DNA of 5,485 bases, taken from contig JBEVEP010000113.1 of NCBI GenBank assembly GCA_040512755.1, positions 1 to 5,485 of the forward strand, in the 5' to 3' direction. Shown piece after piece: positions 5,203-5,485 of the stretch. Each line of letters begins with the position of its first letter. Position 1 is the stretch's first letter. The translations under genes and the position numbers were made by a program. The stretch is from JBEVEP01 sp040512755 (GTDB taxonomy: Bacteria; Pseudomonadota; Alphaproteobacteria; Rhizobiales; Rhizobiaceae). Below the pieces are notes generated by a model, which worked only from the letters and a program-made list of their open reading frames with translations, was not told where the DNA came from and did no database searches.

Positions 5203-5289
5203 TCGCGGCGAATCGACGAGACCAACCGTCTTGTCTACGAAGTAAATGACGAGGAATTGATCGTTATTTGGTGCCGCTTTCACTACTGA
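5203..5289 (+). pseudogene. yoeB: YoeB-family toxin, last 28 codons (right copy)
   Basis: The frame reads S-R-R-I-D-E-T-N-R-L-V-Y-E-V-N-D-E-E-L-I-V-I and ends C-R-F-H-Y before TGA at 5287-5289. This is the YoeB C-terminus with the residues matching catalytic Arg65 and His83 intact. Upstream of 5203 the frame no longer resembles YoeB, so the fragment has no start and cannot be a toxin on its own. It is followed by a well-formed terminator and is convergent with the acuI copy at 5376. Confidence 0.85.
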
Positions 5290-5295
5290 TGGCAG

Positions 5296-5323
5296 AAGGG
5301 GAGCATCTAGCTCCCCTTTTTTT
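5296..5323 (+). terminator. Intrinsic terminator after the yoeB remnant
   Basis: A perfect 9-bp stem AAGGGGAGC (5296-5304)/GCTCCCCTT (5310-5318) with loop ATCTA is followed by a T run to 5323. It terminates plus-strand transcription. On the minus strand no T tract follows the stem, so it does not serve acuI. Confidence 0.85.
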
Positions 5324-5375
5324 CTGGGTGCCCGATCAGGTCGCTATCCGACGCACGATCGGCGCCGCACCCATC

Positions 5376-5485
5376 CTATTTATTCACATCGACCACCACA
5401 CGGCCGCGCACATGTCCCGCAAGAATGTTCTCTGCGACCGGCAAGGCTTCCGACAGGCCGACCGGCCGCGCAATGGAATCGATCG
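5376..5485 (-). CDS. acuI: AcuI/YhdH-type acrylyl-CoA reductase, C-terminal end (5' part outside the window)
   Basis: The minus strand reads S-I-A-R-P-V-G-L-S-E-A-L-P-V-A-E-N-I-L-A-G-H-V, then R-V-V-V-D-V-N-K and a TAG stop at 5378-5376. This is the end of an MDR-superfamily reductase of the AcuI/YhdH type. It differs from the left copy at only a few residues (Ala for Val, Val for Ala). Because the gene continues past the window edge and its neighbouring terminator is intact, it may be the functional chromosomal copy, but this cannot be seen here. Confidence 0.8.
   Translation of the reverse strand, partial: IDSIARPVGLSEALPVAENILAGHVRGRVVVDVNK

Larger units (their letters stand above)
5209..5485. 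repeat. Large direct repeat, right copy (runs out of the window)
   Basis: This matches 1370-1702: the toxin C-terminus, the terminator and the acuI 3' end, in the same order and orientation. It is shorter by about 55 bp between terminator and acuI stop. The catalytic His codon and the terminator stem are intact here, which suggests that this is the maintained copy. The repeat probably continues beyond 5485, because the left copy has a further 270 bp of acuI. Confidence 0.9.

Noticed and set aside
5032..5283. Minus-strand ORF sharing a segment with the one at 1073-1507
   Set aside because: The shared segment is the antisense of the duplicated yoeB 3' end, so the similarity reflects the DNA repeat and not a shared minus-strand protein.

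Overview
The window opens inside the 3' part of a tmRNA gene (ssrA) and closes inside the 3' part of a second copy of an acuI/yhdH-type reductase gene. The tmRNA architecture, the GC-rich coding sequence and the protein families (YoeB, AcuI, phage tape measure, lipoprotein) point to a beta- or gammaproteobacterium; I cannot name the genus. The 3' end of ssrA is a classic integration site for prophages and islands. What follows it looks like an island that has been rearranged and is decaying: gene fragments, a large direct repeat and a few apparently intact small genes.

Layout. 1-242: 3' part of ssrA, from the last tag codon to CCA, followed by a terminator (252-278). 341-463: two tandem copies of a two-hairpin, REP-like element, next to a 63-bp minus-strand remnant that looks like the start of a phage tape-measure gene (464-526). 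600-1076: a small lipoprotein gene. 1073-1273 (minus): a doubtful small ORF. 1266-1450: a decayed yoeB toxin remnant, then its degraded terminator, then convergent 1593-1973 (minus), the C-terminal third of an acuI-like reductase. 2035-2897: a promoter and a 270-residue protein with a Cys/His cluster resembling the CoiA zinc-binding region, apparently an intact gene beside the acuI breakpoint. 2898-3170 (minus): two coupled ORF remnants of unknown function. 3334-4718 (plus): a frameshifted zinc-ribbon/membrane protein, then a coiled-coil protein with a C-terminal membrane anchor. 4719-5202: no recognisable gene. 5203-5485: a second, better preserved copy of the yoeB 3' end, terminator and acuI 3' end, running out of the window.

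The main structural fact is that the same yoeB-end / terminator / acuI-end block occurs twice, 3839 bp apart, in the same orientation. The right copy keeps the toxin's C-terminal catalytic His and a perfect terminator stem; the left copy has lost both. I infer that the right copy is the maintained chromosomal junction and the left is a decaying duplicate or a residue of an earlier insertion. The plus-strand genes between the repeats (2085-2897, 3334-3661, 3750-4718) would then be the cargo. Nothing in the sequence proves that they form one functional system.
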